DNA of 64,000 nucleotides, from contig NZ_CADFGE010000001.1 of assembly GCF_902833645.1 (NCBI RefSeq), forward strand, positions 1,445,394-1,509,393. The letters run 5' to 3'. Shown here piece after piece: positions 18,088 to 25,428 of the stretch. This DNA is from Paraburkholderia fungorum. Its GTDB lineage: Bacteria; Pseudomonadota; Gammaproteobacteria; Burkholderiales; Burkholderiaceae. The notes beneath the pieces are model-generated. The model did not search any database and was not told the DNA's origin. It saw only the letters and a program-made list of their open reading frames with translations. Both the position numbers and the translations under genes were made by a program. The first letter of the stretch is position 1, and each line of letters begins with the position of its first letter.

Positions 18088-18114
18088 CATACCTGTCAGT
18101 TTGTGTCAGGTATG
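18088..18114. promoter_or_regulatory. 27 bp inverted-repeat operator between GST and WYL regulator
   Basis: CATACCTG and CAGGTATG arms flank an 11 bp centre (TCAGTTTGTGT). It lies 16 bp before the regulator start (18130) and ~85 bp upstream of the GST start, where a dimeric repressor could control both genes. Palindromes of this kind are common next to YafY/WYL-type regulators. Binding is inferred. Confidence 0.65.
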
Positions 18115-18129
18115 ACTACACTTGCGGGT

Positions 18130-19095
18130 ATGAGAGCCAGCCGCCTCCTTTCCATCCTGATGACCTTGCAGGCGCGCGGACGCGTGACCGCGCAGTCGCT
18201 CGCCGACGAATGCGCGGTCTCGCTGCGCACGATCTATCGCGACATCGACGCCTTAAGCGCCGCAGGCGTCCCTGTCCACAGTGAGCGTGGTGCGGAAGGC
18301 GGCTACCGTCTGCTCGACGGATATCGCACGCGTTTGAACGGCATGTCGTCGCAGGAAGCCGAGGCGTTGTTCCTCGCGGGCTTGCCCGGCCCGGTGCAGG
18401 CGCTCGGTCTCGGCGCGGTGATGGCTGGCGCGCAAACCAAGTTGCTGGCCGCGCTGCCGGCCGAATTGCGCTCAACTGCCGAGCGCATGCGCTCGCGTTT
18501 CCACCTCGACGCCCCGGGTTGGTTCGCCGATGCGGACCAGCCCGCGAACCTGCCGCTGATTGCCAACGCGGTGTGGGAGCAGCATCCGCTGCAGATTCGT
18601 TACCAGAGCTGGAAGGCCGAAAAATTTCGCCGGATCGAACCGCTCGGCATCGTGCTGAAAAGCGGGGCGTGGTACGTGGTTGGGCGGGTCGGCACGGACA
18701 AGCGCATCTATCGTATTTCGCGCATTCTTGAATTGAGCATGCTGGACGAGACTTTCGAGCGGCCGGCCACCTTCGATCTGGCCACCTACTGGCAAGACAG
18801 CACTCAGCGTCTATCCGAAGAGATGCATTCGAGCGAGGCAACTTTGCGCCTGTCGCCGTGGGGCATGAAGATGCTCGACGCCTTTGTTTCGCCGTTCGCC
18901 CGTTCAGGCGCGAAAATCGGCGAGCCGGACCCGGTCGACGGCTGGTGTCTGGTCACATTGCCAGTTGGCTCCATCAGACAGGCCTGTGCGGAACTGCTGC
19001 GCTTCGGCACCGAGGCTGAGGTGCTGGCGCCGCCCGAATTGCGCGCTCATTTCGCCGAAGTGGCGGCTGCTTTGCACCGCCGCTACATGCAATGA
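18130..19095 (+). CDS. YafY-type transcriptional regulator with HTH and WYL domains
   Basis: 321 residues from ATG 18130 (MRASRLLSILMTLQARG). The N-terminal HTH_11 domain (residues 1-60) contains RVTAQSLADECAVSLRTIYR and DIDALSAAGVPV, the classic YafY pattern. The middle holds a WYL domain (IRYQSWKAEKFRRIEPLGIV; GAWYVVGRVG), which binds small ligands or nucleic acids in this family, followed by a C-terminal extension (CLVTLPVGSIRQACAELLRF). The open frame starts upstream at 18076, but that would include the operator palindrome. It probably regulates itself and the divergent GST. Confidence 0.92.
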   Translation: MRASRLLSILMTLQARGRVTAQSLADECAVSLRTIYRDIDALSAAGVPVHSERGAEGGYRLLDGYRTRLNGMSSQEAEALFLAGLPGPVQALGLGAVMAGAQTKLLAALPAELRSTAERMRSRFHLDAPGWFADADQPANLPLIANAVWEQHPLQIRYQSWKAEKFRRIEPLGIVLKSGAWYVVGRVGTDKRIYRISRILELSMLDETFERPATFDLATYWQDSTQRLSEEMHSSEATLRLSPWGMKMLDAFVSPFARSGAKIGEPDPVDGWCLVTLPVGSIRQACAELLRFGTEAEVLAPPELRAHFAEVAAALHRRYMQ

Positions 19096-19103
19096 GGGTG
19101 AGC

Positions 19104-19128
19104 GGTCACCACTAGCGTGGTCACCCTT
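19104..19128 (+). terminator. Possible terminator after the WYL regulator
   Basis: GGTCACCA-CTAGCG-TGGTCACC hairpin followed by CTTATAT, just past the regulator stop. The T-tract is weak. Confidence 0.5.
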
Positions 19129-19243
19129 ATATGCGGCGTTGAATGGCCGGCATATCGCGAGGATGCGGCGCGATTCACGTCTTCGTCACACACGCTACCT
19201 AGAGTGTGCCCGCGAATAAAACTCTAATCCCCAAGGGCAAAAC

Positions 19244-20473
19244 ATGTCACAGCGCAGCGGGTTGCGTGCTTTCTTCATGGTCGTTTGTGCGGCCTTAGTC
19301 GGTATTATCGTCGCGGCGTGCGGCTCGTCGTCCTCGTCGATTGCGCCGACCGGGCAGCAGCAGATCCGCCATGTCTTCGTCATCACGCTCGAAAACGAAA
19401 ACTACGCGACCACGTTCGGCGCCAATAGCAAGGCGCCGTATCTGTCGCAGACGCTGGCTTCGCAAGGCGCGTTGGTGCAGCAGTACTACGGCACCGGGCA
19501 CGTGAGCCTCGACAACTACATCTCGATGATCAGCGGTCAGGCGCCGACGCCGGAAACCGACAACGACTGCATCACCTATCAGGACTACAAGCTCACCGGC
19601 ATGACACAGGACGGTCAGGCGATCGGCTCGGGCTGCGTGTACCCAGCCAGCATCAAGACGTTGCCGGACCAGTTGACGGCTGCCGGCTACACCTGGAAGG
19701 GCTACGAGGGTGATATGGGCAACGACCCGACGCGCGAAGCCGCCACCTGCGGCCACCCGACGCTCAACACGACCGACCTGACCCAGTCGGCAGAAGCGCC
19801 GAGCGCGGCCGTGCCATTGGGCGATCAGTACGCGACGCGTCACAACCCGTTCATGTACTTCCATTCGATCATCGACTCACCCGGCTGCGGCCAGAACGTC
19901 GTGAACCTGAACAGGCTCACCACCGACCTGCAGTCGATCTCGACCACCGCCAACTTCAACCTGATCACGCCGAACCTGTGCGACGACGGTCACGATTCGC
20001 CGTGCGTGAACGGCCAGCCGGGCGGCCTGACGAGCGCGAACACGTTCCTGCAGAAGTGGGTGCCGATTATTACCGCCTCGCCGGCATTCCAGAAGGACGG
20101 CCTGCTGATCATCAACTTCGACGAAAGCAGTTACGCAACCGTCACGCAGTCGGCATCCGGCGAGGATCTGATCTTCGCCGGCTCGACCTGCTGCAGTCAG
20201 CAGCCCGGTCCGAATCTGCCGGCGTTCCCGCAGACTTCGTCGCTGTCGTACAAGGGCTTGACGATCAATCTGACCAAGCAGAGCTTCGGCGGCGACCAGA
20301 CCGGCGCGGTGATGATTTCGAAGTTCATCAAGCCGGGTACGGTGTCGACGGTGCAGTACAACCATTACTCGATGCTCAAGAGCATTGAAGACATCTTCCA
20401 GCTGGGTTATCTGGGCTACGCGGGGCAGGCCGGCCTGGTCGGGTTCGGCAACGACATCTTCACGAACCTGTAA
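19244..20473 (+). CDS. Lipoprotein phosphoesterase / acid phosphatase-like protein
   Basis: 409 residues. A lipoprotein signal ends in VAACGSSSSS (lipobox Cys27). The catalytic domain starts HVFVITLENENYATTFG, the N-terminal pattern of the phosphoesterase family (PF04185) that includes AcpA-type acid phosphatases and non-specific phospholipases C. YGTGHVSLDNYISMISGQAP supplies the catalytic nucleophile region and DGLLIINFDESSY a metal-binding stretch. It likely hydrolyses a phosphate ester or phospholipid in the envelope; substrate cannot be told. It ends eight bases before a di-heme peroxidase gene, so they form an operon. Confidence 0.88.
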   Translation: MSQRSGLRAFFMVVCAALVGIIVAACGSSSSSIAPTGQQQIRHVFVITLENENYATTFGANSKAPYLSQTLASQGALVQQYYGTGHVSLDNYISMISGQAPTPETDNDCITYQDYKLTGMTQDGQAIGSGCVYPASIKTLPDQLTAAGYTWKGYEGDMGNDPTREAATCGHPTLNTTDLTQSAEAPSAAVPLGDQYATRHNPFMYFHSIIDSPGCGQNVVNLNRLTTDLQSISTTANFNLITPNLCDDGHDSPCVNGQPGGLTSANTFLQKWVPIITASPAFQKDGLLIINFDESSYATVTQSASGEDLIFAGSTCCSQQPGPNLPAFPQTSSLSYKGLTINLTKQSFGGDQTGAVMISKFIKPGTVSTVQYNHYSMLKSIEDIFQLGYLGYAGQAGLVGFGNDIFTNL

Positions 20474-20481
20474 GCGATCAG

Positions 20482-21756
20482 ATGCGGTTCTTTGCAACAC
20501 GATTCACCGGGCGCACGGCCGCACGATGGGCGGCGCTCGCAGCGCTGATTGGCGCCGCATGGCTGCCGTTCGCGGCCGTGGCCGCACCTGTGCCAGCGGT
20601 GGCCGGCGCGCAGCCTGTCTACAGCGATGCGGCGGCGCTCGGCAAGCTGATGTTCTTCGATGCGTCGTTGTCGGCCTCGGGCAAGATGTCCTGTGCGAGT
20701 TGCCATAGTCCGTCGCATGCGTACGGCCCGCCTGACGGGCTGGCCGCGCAACTGGGCGGCCCCGACATGCGCCGGCAAGGCACGCGCGCCGTGCCGAGCC
20801 TGCGTTACGTGCTGAACCGTACGCCGATGTGGAGTCATGCGCAGGCGGCCAGCCTGTCCGAGCGGCTGAGCGAGACGGACAACGCGCCGGTTGGCGGCTT
20901 CGGCAGGGACGGACGTTTTAACCAGTTGCACGATCAGGCGAGCTTCCCGCTGTTCAATCCCGACGAGATGGCCAACCGGGACCCGGCAGCCGTCCTCGCG
21001 AAACTGGAGCGGGCGCCGTATGCCGCCCGTTTCAGGGAAGTGTTTGGCCAGAACATTTTCGTGGACCGCACGAAAGCGTTCGCCCAGGCGATGGCTGCAA
21101 TCGAGCGTTTCGAGCTTGAAGACCCGAGCTTCCATCCGTACACCAGCAAGTTCGATTATTACCTCGATGGAAAAGTGCAACTAACGGCACAGGAATTGAG
21201 AGGCAAAAAACTGTTCGACAATCCGACGGGCGGCAATTGCGCCTCCTGCCACATCGACCAGGTGGGTGTCGACGGCTCGCATCCGCTTTTCACCGACTTC
21301 AACTTCCAGGCGCTCGGCGTGCCGCGCAATCCGGAGTTGCGTGCGAACGCGGACCCGAAGTACTTCGATATGGGATTGTGTGGACCGTTGCGCACCGATC
21401 AGTCGGGCGACAAAAGCAACTGCGGACTCTTCAAGTCGGTGTCGCTGCGTAACACGGCGACGCGCCAGGTGTTCTTCCACAACGGCCGCTTCCATACGCT
21501 GAAGGACGCGCTGCGTTTTTACGTGCAGCGCGACACCAACCCGGCGAAGTGGTATCCGAAAGACGCGCACGGCAAGGTCGATAAATTCAACGACCTGCCG
21601 GTTGCGCTGCGGGTGAATGTCGACACGACCGATGAACCGCTTACGCGTAAAGCGGGCGAGCGTCCCGTGTGGTCGGAGCAGGATATCGACGACGTCGCTG
21701 CTTTCCTCGCGACGCTGAACGACGATTACGTGTTGAAACCGAAGCAGTCGAAGTAG
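20482..21756 (+). CDS. Di-heme cytochrome c peroxidase family protein
   Basis: 424 residues with a signal peptide (LAALIGAAWLPFAAVAA). Two heme-c motifs are visible, CASCH at residues 71-75 and CASCH at 253-257, the usual layout of bacterial CcpA/MauG-like proteins. The C-terminal part has FFHNGRFHTLKDALRFYVQR, a typical region near the high-potential heme. It is periplasmic. Possible roles are hydrogen peroxide reduction or oxidation of a partner protein. Pairing with the upstream phosphoesterase (8 bp gap) suggests a shared condition such as phosphate or oxidative stress, but this is inference. Confidence 0.88.
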   Translation: MRFFATRFTGRTAARWAALAALIGAAWLPFAAVAAPVPAVAGAQPVYSDAAALGKLMFFDASLSASGKMSCASCHSPSHAYGPPDGLAAQLGGPDMRRQGTRAVPSLRYVLNRTPMWSHAQAASLSERLSETDNAPVGGFGRDGRFNQLHDQASFPLFNPDEMANRDPAAVLAKLERAPYAARFREVFGQNIFVDRTKAFAQAMAAIERFELEDPSFHPYTSKFDYYLDGKVQLTAQELRGKKLFDNPTGGNCASCHIDQVGVDGSHPLFTDFNFQALGVPRNPELRANADPKYFDMGLCGPLRTDQSGDKSNCGLFKSVSLRNTATRQVFFHNGRFHTLKDALRFYVQRDTNPAKWYPKDAHGKVDKFNDLPVALRVNVDTTDEPLTRKAGERPVWSEQDIDDVAAFLATLNDDYVLKPKQSK

Positions 21757-21842
21757 CAACTGCCGGCAACAGCAGGCGTATCCAACGGTTGCTTTTCATC
21801 AGACGATTTTCGCCGGTTTGATGCCTCTTTTTCGAGCAGGGA

Positions 21843-21848
21843 TATAAT
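21843..21848 (+). promoter_or_regulatory. Consensus -10 box (TATAAT) before the small lytic transglycosylase
   Basis: TATAAT with TTGATG 19 bp upstream (long spacing). The ATG at 21847 lies inside this box, which argues that translation starts at the later ATG 21880. Confidence 0.6.
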
Positions 21849-21879
21849 GCGCGGATCCCTTTTCTTTTCCGTCCCCGTT

Positions 21880-22548
21880 ATGAGCCGGTTACTTTGCCTG
21901 ATCGTGCTTTCGCTCGGCCTGATGCAAACCGCCACGGCCGACGAAACCAATGACCGCATGTCCGCGTATCTGACGCAGAAATTCGGGCTGGCAAAGGAAA
22001 AGGCTCAAAAGATTTCCGACGCGGTACAGTCCGCTGCATCGAAATATTCACTGCCGCCGGCGCTGCTGCTGGCGATCATCTCGATCGAATCGCGCTTCAA
22101 GGAAAAGGCCAAGGGTCCCAATGGCGCGACCGGGCTGATGCAGGTGGTGCCGGGCGCCCATCGCGGGATGCTGAGAAACGTCAAGGACCTCACCGAGCCG
22201 ACCACTAACATCGACATGGGTTCGGCAATCCTCTACGGCTACATGCGCTCGGCAAACGGCGACATGAACGCGGCGCTCAAGAGCTACGGCGGATCGCAGG
22301 CGTACGCAAGGAAAGTGAACTTGCGCGTGGAAGATTTCGCCGGCGTCGCCGCGCCTCAGGAGGTCGCATCGCATCTGAGCGCACAAACGGGCATGTGCGA
22401 GGCCGATCGTTGTCCGGCACCGGAAAACTGGGCCGACGCTTTCACGATACCGGCCGGCAACACAACGACTGCTACGAATGCCACGAACGCCGCCGGAGTG
22501 AACGGCGCGCCGACGCTGCAAAGCGCATCGCCTGCCACGCCGCACTGA
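21880..22548 (+). CDS. Small secreted lytic transglycosylase (SLT domain)
   Basis: 222 residues from ATG 21880; a signal peptide (MSRLLCLIVLSLGLMQTATA) precedes DETNDR. The SLT domain shows SLPPALLLAIISIESRFKEK with the catalytic Glu in IESRF, then GATGLMQVVPGAHRGML and KSYGGSQAYARKV in place of the usual AYNAG motif. It cleaves peptidoglycan glycan strands in the periplasm. The C-terminal tail is Thr/Asn/Ala-rich and low complexity. An upstream in-frame ATG at 21847 overlaps a consensus -10 box and is rejected. Confidence 0.9.
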   Translation: MSRLLCLIVLSLGLMQTATADETNDRMSAYLTQKFGLAKEKAQKISDAVQSAASKYSLPPALLLAIISIESRFKEKAKGPNGATGLMQVVPGAHRGMLRNVKDLTEPTTNIDMGSAILYGYMRSANGDMNAALKSYGGSQAYARKVNLRVEDFAGVAAPQEVASHLSAQTGMCEADRCPAPENWADAFTIPAGNTTTATNATNAAGVNGAPTLQSASPATPH

Positions 22549-22725
22549 GCAGTCGCTCTCCCTGATTTTCCTCTTTGTCATGCGTCCGCACTGAAGCTGC
22601 GGATCGAACTGTCACGCCATGCCCGGCTGCGCGGGGGCAAGCGCTGCGCGCTTTTTACGCACGCCTGGCAACCGCTCTACAATGCATTTCCATCTGAGCT
22701 CACGCTGCGCCTTTTTCGATCGACC

Positions 22726-23430
22726 ATGTTCACCTCGTTTTCCAGAACCACCGCCGTTTCGCTTGCCGGCCTGCTAGCACTTGCCGCTTGCAGCAGCGCG
22801 CCTCAGCCAAAATTCCAGCAGGAATTGTTCGAAACAGGCGCAAGCCCTTACGCCCGAAACTTCAACTCGAGCACTACGGATACGTGCGAGGCTGCGCGCC
22901 GCGCGCTGTTGAGCCAGGGCTATCTGACGACGATGACGCGCACCGATACCGTCGACGGAACGAAAAACTTCCAGCCGACGGGCGATACCCACATCGTTGT
23001 CGAATTTCACGTGGTGTGCACGCCGGGAGAAGAGGCGAGCGATACGAGCATCGTCTACGTCAACGCGGTGCAAAACGGTTTTGCGCTGAAGAAAAGCGAT
23101 ACGTCGGCGAGCGTCGGGCTGAGCGTGCTGGGTTCGCTGTCGTTGCCGATCCGCTCGAACAACGACGCGATGGTCAAGATTTCGAGCGAGACGATTCCGT
23201 CGGGCAAGTTCTACGATCGCTTCTTTGGCCTCGTCGATCACTATTTGCAGACGGTGGTGCGCACGCAGCCGGTTGTGAGCAACCGCATCGAGACGCGCAT
23301 TTTGCCGGTGCCGGTTCCGGTGCAGCTCGAAGCGCCGGCTCCGGCACTTCTTCCTGAGATGCCCGATGCAATCGACAAAGCTGCTGCCGCGATGGTGCAA
23401 CCGGCAAGCGGAGCCAGCGTGGCGCCGTGA
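22726..23430 (+). CDS. DUF2242 lipoprotein
   Basis: 234 residues. The N-terminus MFTSFSRTTAVSLAGLLALA followed by ACSS is a lipoprotein signal. The body (FETGASPYARNFNSSTTDTC; SQGYLTTMTRTDTVDG; SVGLSVLGSLSLPIRSN) fits DUF2242, a beta-proteobacterial family without known function. The C-terminus is Pro/Ala-rich. A TACAAT -10-like box about 45 bp upstream (near 22678) with TTTACG 18 bp before it could be its promoter. Probably outer-membrane anchored. Confidence 0.87.
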   Translation: MFTSFSRTTAVSLAGLLALAACSSAPQPKFQQELFETGASPYARNFNSSTTDTCEAARRALLSQGYLTTMTRTDTVDGTKNFQPTGDTHIVVEFHVVCTPGEEASDTSIVYVNAVQNGFALKKSDTSASVGLSVLGSLSLPIRSNNDAMVKISSETIPSGKFYDRFFGLVDHYLQTVVRTQPVVSNRIETRILPVPVPVQLEAPAPALLPEMPDAIDKAAAAMVQPASGASVAP

Positions 23431-23978
23431 ACCATGGCCATCGAACCTTGCCAGGTTCAGACTGATCAAGGGCTGATCAGCCTTTGATCTCATCACGTGG
23501 CAGTACTTATCCTATGTCTTTTACTTCACACGTATATATATGTAGTAATAGTTAACAAGGGTTAACCCCTTCTGTGGATAACTCTCCAATTCCCTGTCAC
23601 ATCAGAGTCATGCAGAAACCATAACCCTGCGGAACACGTCTGTAGAAAAACTACAAAGTCGGGATAACTTTGACGCAGCTTGCCTCGCACCGCGTCTTAT
23701 CAAGATTTCGCGCACAGGCTGTCCGACGCGATATCCCGAAGTTATTCATAGGCAATTGTGGATAACTCGCGTATCCGGGCATGCTTTGACATTCGCTCGC
23801 CACCGTACAGACCGGGCCTCGCGAGGCGCGCACATTGAGGCTGGAAGGTACAAAGATTGCGTGTATGTTTTTGCAAGCGCAACTGTTGCTATTTAGTCAA
23901 AACCATTTCGGCAACGCCCTATCCAGGCATAGAGTTAAAGTGTTTTCTGAGGTTATTGGTGCAGTGCGGGGGTGTGCG
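23431..23978. other. Long gap with two DnaA-box-like sites and palindromes
   Basis: 548 bp without a credible gene, more AT-rich than its surroundings. TGTGGATAA, a perfect DnaA-box complement, occurs at 23573-23581 and 23757-23765, with a degenerate TTATTCATA at 23742-23750. Nearby are an AT run (CGTATATATATG, ~23531), the near-palindrome AAGGGTTAACCCCTT (~23557-23571) and the perfect small hairpin TGTAG-AAAAA-CTACA (23641-23655). No dnaA, parAB or rep gene is adjacent, so I do not call it an origin. Confidence 0.6.
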
Positions 23979-24185
23979 ATGAAACGTAGAACAGCACGAC
24001 AGCTAGTCCGTCTTCTTTCAGATATCAGACATGCCAGCCACTGCACGACGCTGCGGGCGGCGGCTACTAACCGGGCCATATCCCTCGCATCCTCCGAGCA
24101 TGACGAGGACAGTACCGATAGCGACGAAAGCAACGACGCCGCACACGAGGCGAATCACGACAAACCGGTCCGGAGCGGATCATGA
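23979..24185 (+). CDS. Tiny uncharacterised protein, basic N-terminus and acidic C-terminus
   Basis: 68 residues from ATG 23979 (MKRRTARQLVRLLSDIRHAS), preceded by GGGGG. The first third is basic and helical; the tail is strongly acidic (SSEHDEDSTDSDESNDAA). There is no signal peptide. Its stop overlaps the next gene's ATG by four bases (ATGA), which supports it as a real gene. An in-frame extension to 23835 exists but has a less convincing sequence. I recognise no family. Confidence 0.5.
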   Translation: MKRRTARQLVRLLSDIRHASHCTTLRAAATNRAISLASSEHDEDSTDSDESNDAAHEANHDKPVRSGS

Positions 24186-24433
24186 GAGCGGCAAGCGAAC
24201 AATCGCTGCGTTTTCTGGTCGAGAAATGGCTGGCGCCTGAACCGTCCGCTCCGGTTCGCGTTACTGAGTTCAGCCGCACCCGTCTTGGCGGCAGGCGTTA
24301 TGTACGCGTGGAAACCTCTCCCGAGGCCGGATCGCGCGGTCTATTTTTCTTTCGTCACGACGACGGCTGCTGGTGTGTGTTTCCGCCCACTGCCGATACG
24401 CCCAAGCTTTTCACGCAGCCACTTGCTGCTTGA
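24182..24433 (+). CDS. Small uncharacterised protein downstream of the tiny acidic gene
   Basis: 83 residues (MRAASEQSLRFLVEKWLAPE ...). It looks like a compact soluble fold: RVTEFSRTRLGGRRYVRVET then GLFFFRHDDGCWCVFPP, with aromatic and Cys-rich residues near the C-terminus. No signal or membrane segment. It is translationally coupled to the upstream tiny gene (ATGA overlap). I think similar short proteins occur in other Burkholderiaceae, but I cannot name a family. Confidence 0.65.
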   Translation: MRAASEQSLRFLVEKWLAPEPSAPVRVTEFSRTRLGGRRYVRVETSPEAGSRGLFFFRHDDGCWCVFPPTADTPKLFTQPLAA

Positions 24434-24448
24434 TGACGGGCTAAACCC

Positions 24449-25384
24449 TCACGAAGCATGAGGCAAGCGATTACGCTCGCTCGCGGGGCGCCGGGCGGGC
24501 ATCAGTTGGCACACGATCAAACCGGTGAGCGTGAGTGCGCATCCGAACAGCGCACGCGCCGACAGTGTTTCGCCGAGCACGAGCCAGCCGGCGAACGCGG
24601 CAAAAACGCCCTCCATACTGAAAATCACCGCGGCATGCGAGGGCGCCGCGTGTTTTTGCGCGACCACCTGAATCGTATAGGCGACGCCCACCGATAGCGC
24701 ACCGCCGTACAGAATCGTCGGCGCGGCGCGCTCGAGCACCACAAGACTGAGCGGCTCGATCGCGAGACCGATGGCCAGACACACGACCCCGCAAGTCACG
24801 AACTGCACGAGCGCCAATATGAGCGTGTCGTGCCGCAGCGCGAAGCGGCCGACCAGCATCATCTGCACGGAAATCACCAGGGCGCCGGCAAGCTGATACC
24901 AGTCGCCATACAGGATCGAGAAGTGCTCGTTGACACTCAGAAAGTACATGCCGATCGCGGCTAGCGTCGCACCGAGCCACGTGCCGAATCCCGTTCGATG
25001 ACGAAACAGCACGCCAAGCAGCGGCACGATCACCACATACAACGAACTGATAAAACCGGCGTTGGCGACCTTCGTGTATTGCAAGCCGATCTGCTGCAAC
25101 GAAATCGACGCGGACAGCACGACACCGAGCAACACACCCGCACCGAGCAGTTCGCGTGCGCCGCCGGGTTCGCGTTTCGACAATTCCGCCAGCGCGGAGC
25201 GCCGCACGCAAACGATCAGGGCCAGCACGACCAGCGCGCCGAGCAGGAAACGCAGCCCGGTAAACAGAAACGGTCCGATCGTATCGAGGCTCAGACGTTG
25301 CGCGACGAACGCGGAGCCCCAGATCATGGCCGCGATCAGCATCAACAGATTGGCGCGCAGGTGTTGGCGTGTGTCGGGTTTCAA
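24449..25384 (-). CDS. DMT superfamily transporter (EamA)
   Basis: 311 residues with about ten hydrophobic segments in two EamA repeats. The first has LRANLLMLIAAMIWGSAFVA and a conserved ISLQQIGLQYTKVANAGF; the second ends GVFAAFAGWLVLGETLSARA, the usual EamA signature near the last helices. Likely an inner-membrane metabolite exporter; substrate unknown. It is convergent with the two tiny genes (15 bp gap) and lies downstream of the RstB-like kinase gene on the same strand. Confidence 0.93.
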   Translation of the reverse strand: MKPDTRQHLRANLLMLIAAMIWGSAFVAQRLSLDTIGPFLFTGLRFLLGALVVLALIVCVRRSALAELSKREPGGARELLGAGVLLGVVLSASISLQQIGLQYTKVANAGFISSLYVVIVPLLGVLFRHRTGFGTWLGATLAAIGMYFLSVNEHFSILYGDWYQLAGALVISVQMMLVGRFALRHDTLILALVQFVTCGVVCLAIGLAIEPLSLVVLERAAPTILYGGALSVGVAYTIQVVAQKHAAPSHAAVIFSMEGVFAAFAGWLVLGETLSARALFGCALTLTGLIVCQLMPARRPASERNRLPHAS

Positions 25385-25428
25385 AGGCTGTTTTTCGAAT
25401 CAGGTTGTCTTAACGAGGCGCTCTCGAC

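Noticed and set aside
19130..19243. Pho box ahead of the phosphoesterase
   Set aside because: A GTCTTCGTCAC stretch is only weakly like a PhoB half-site and lacks a convincing second copy at 11 bp.
23515..23978. Chromosome or plasmid replication origin
   Set aside because: Only two or three DnaA-like boxes and no dnaA, rep or par gene next to them; kept as a finding but not called oriC.
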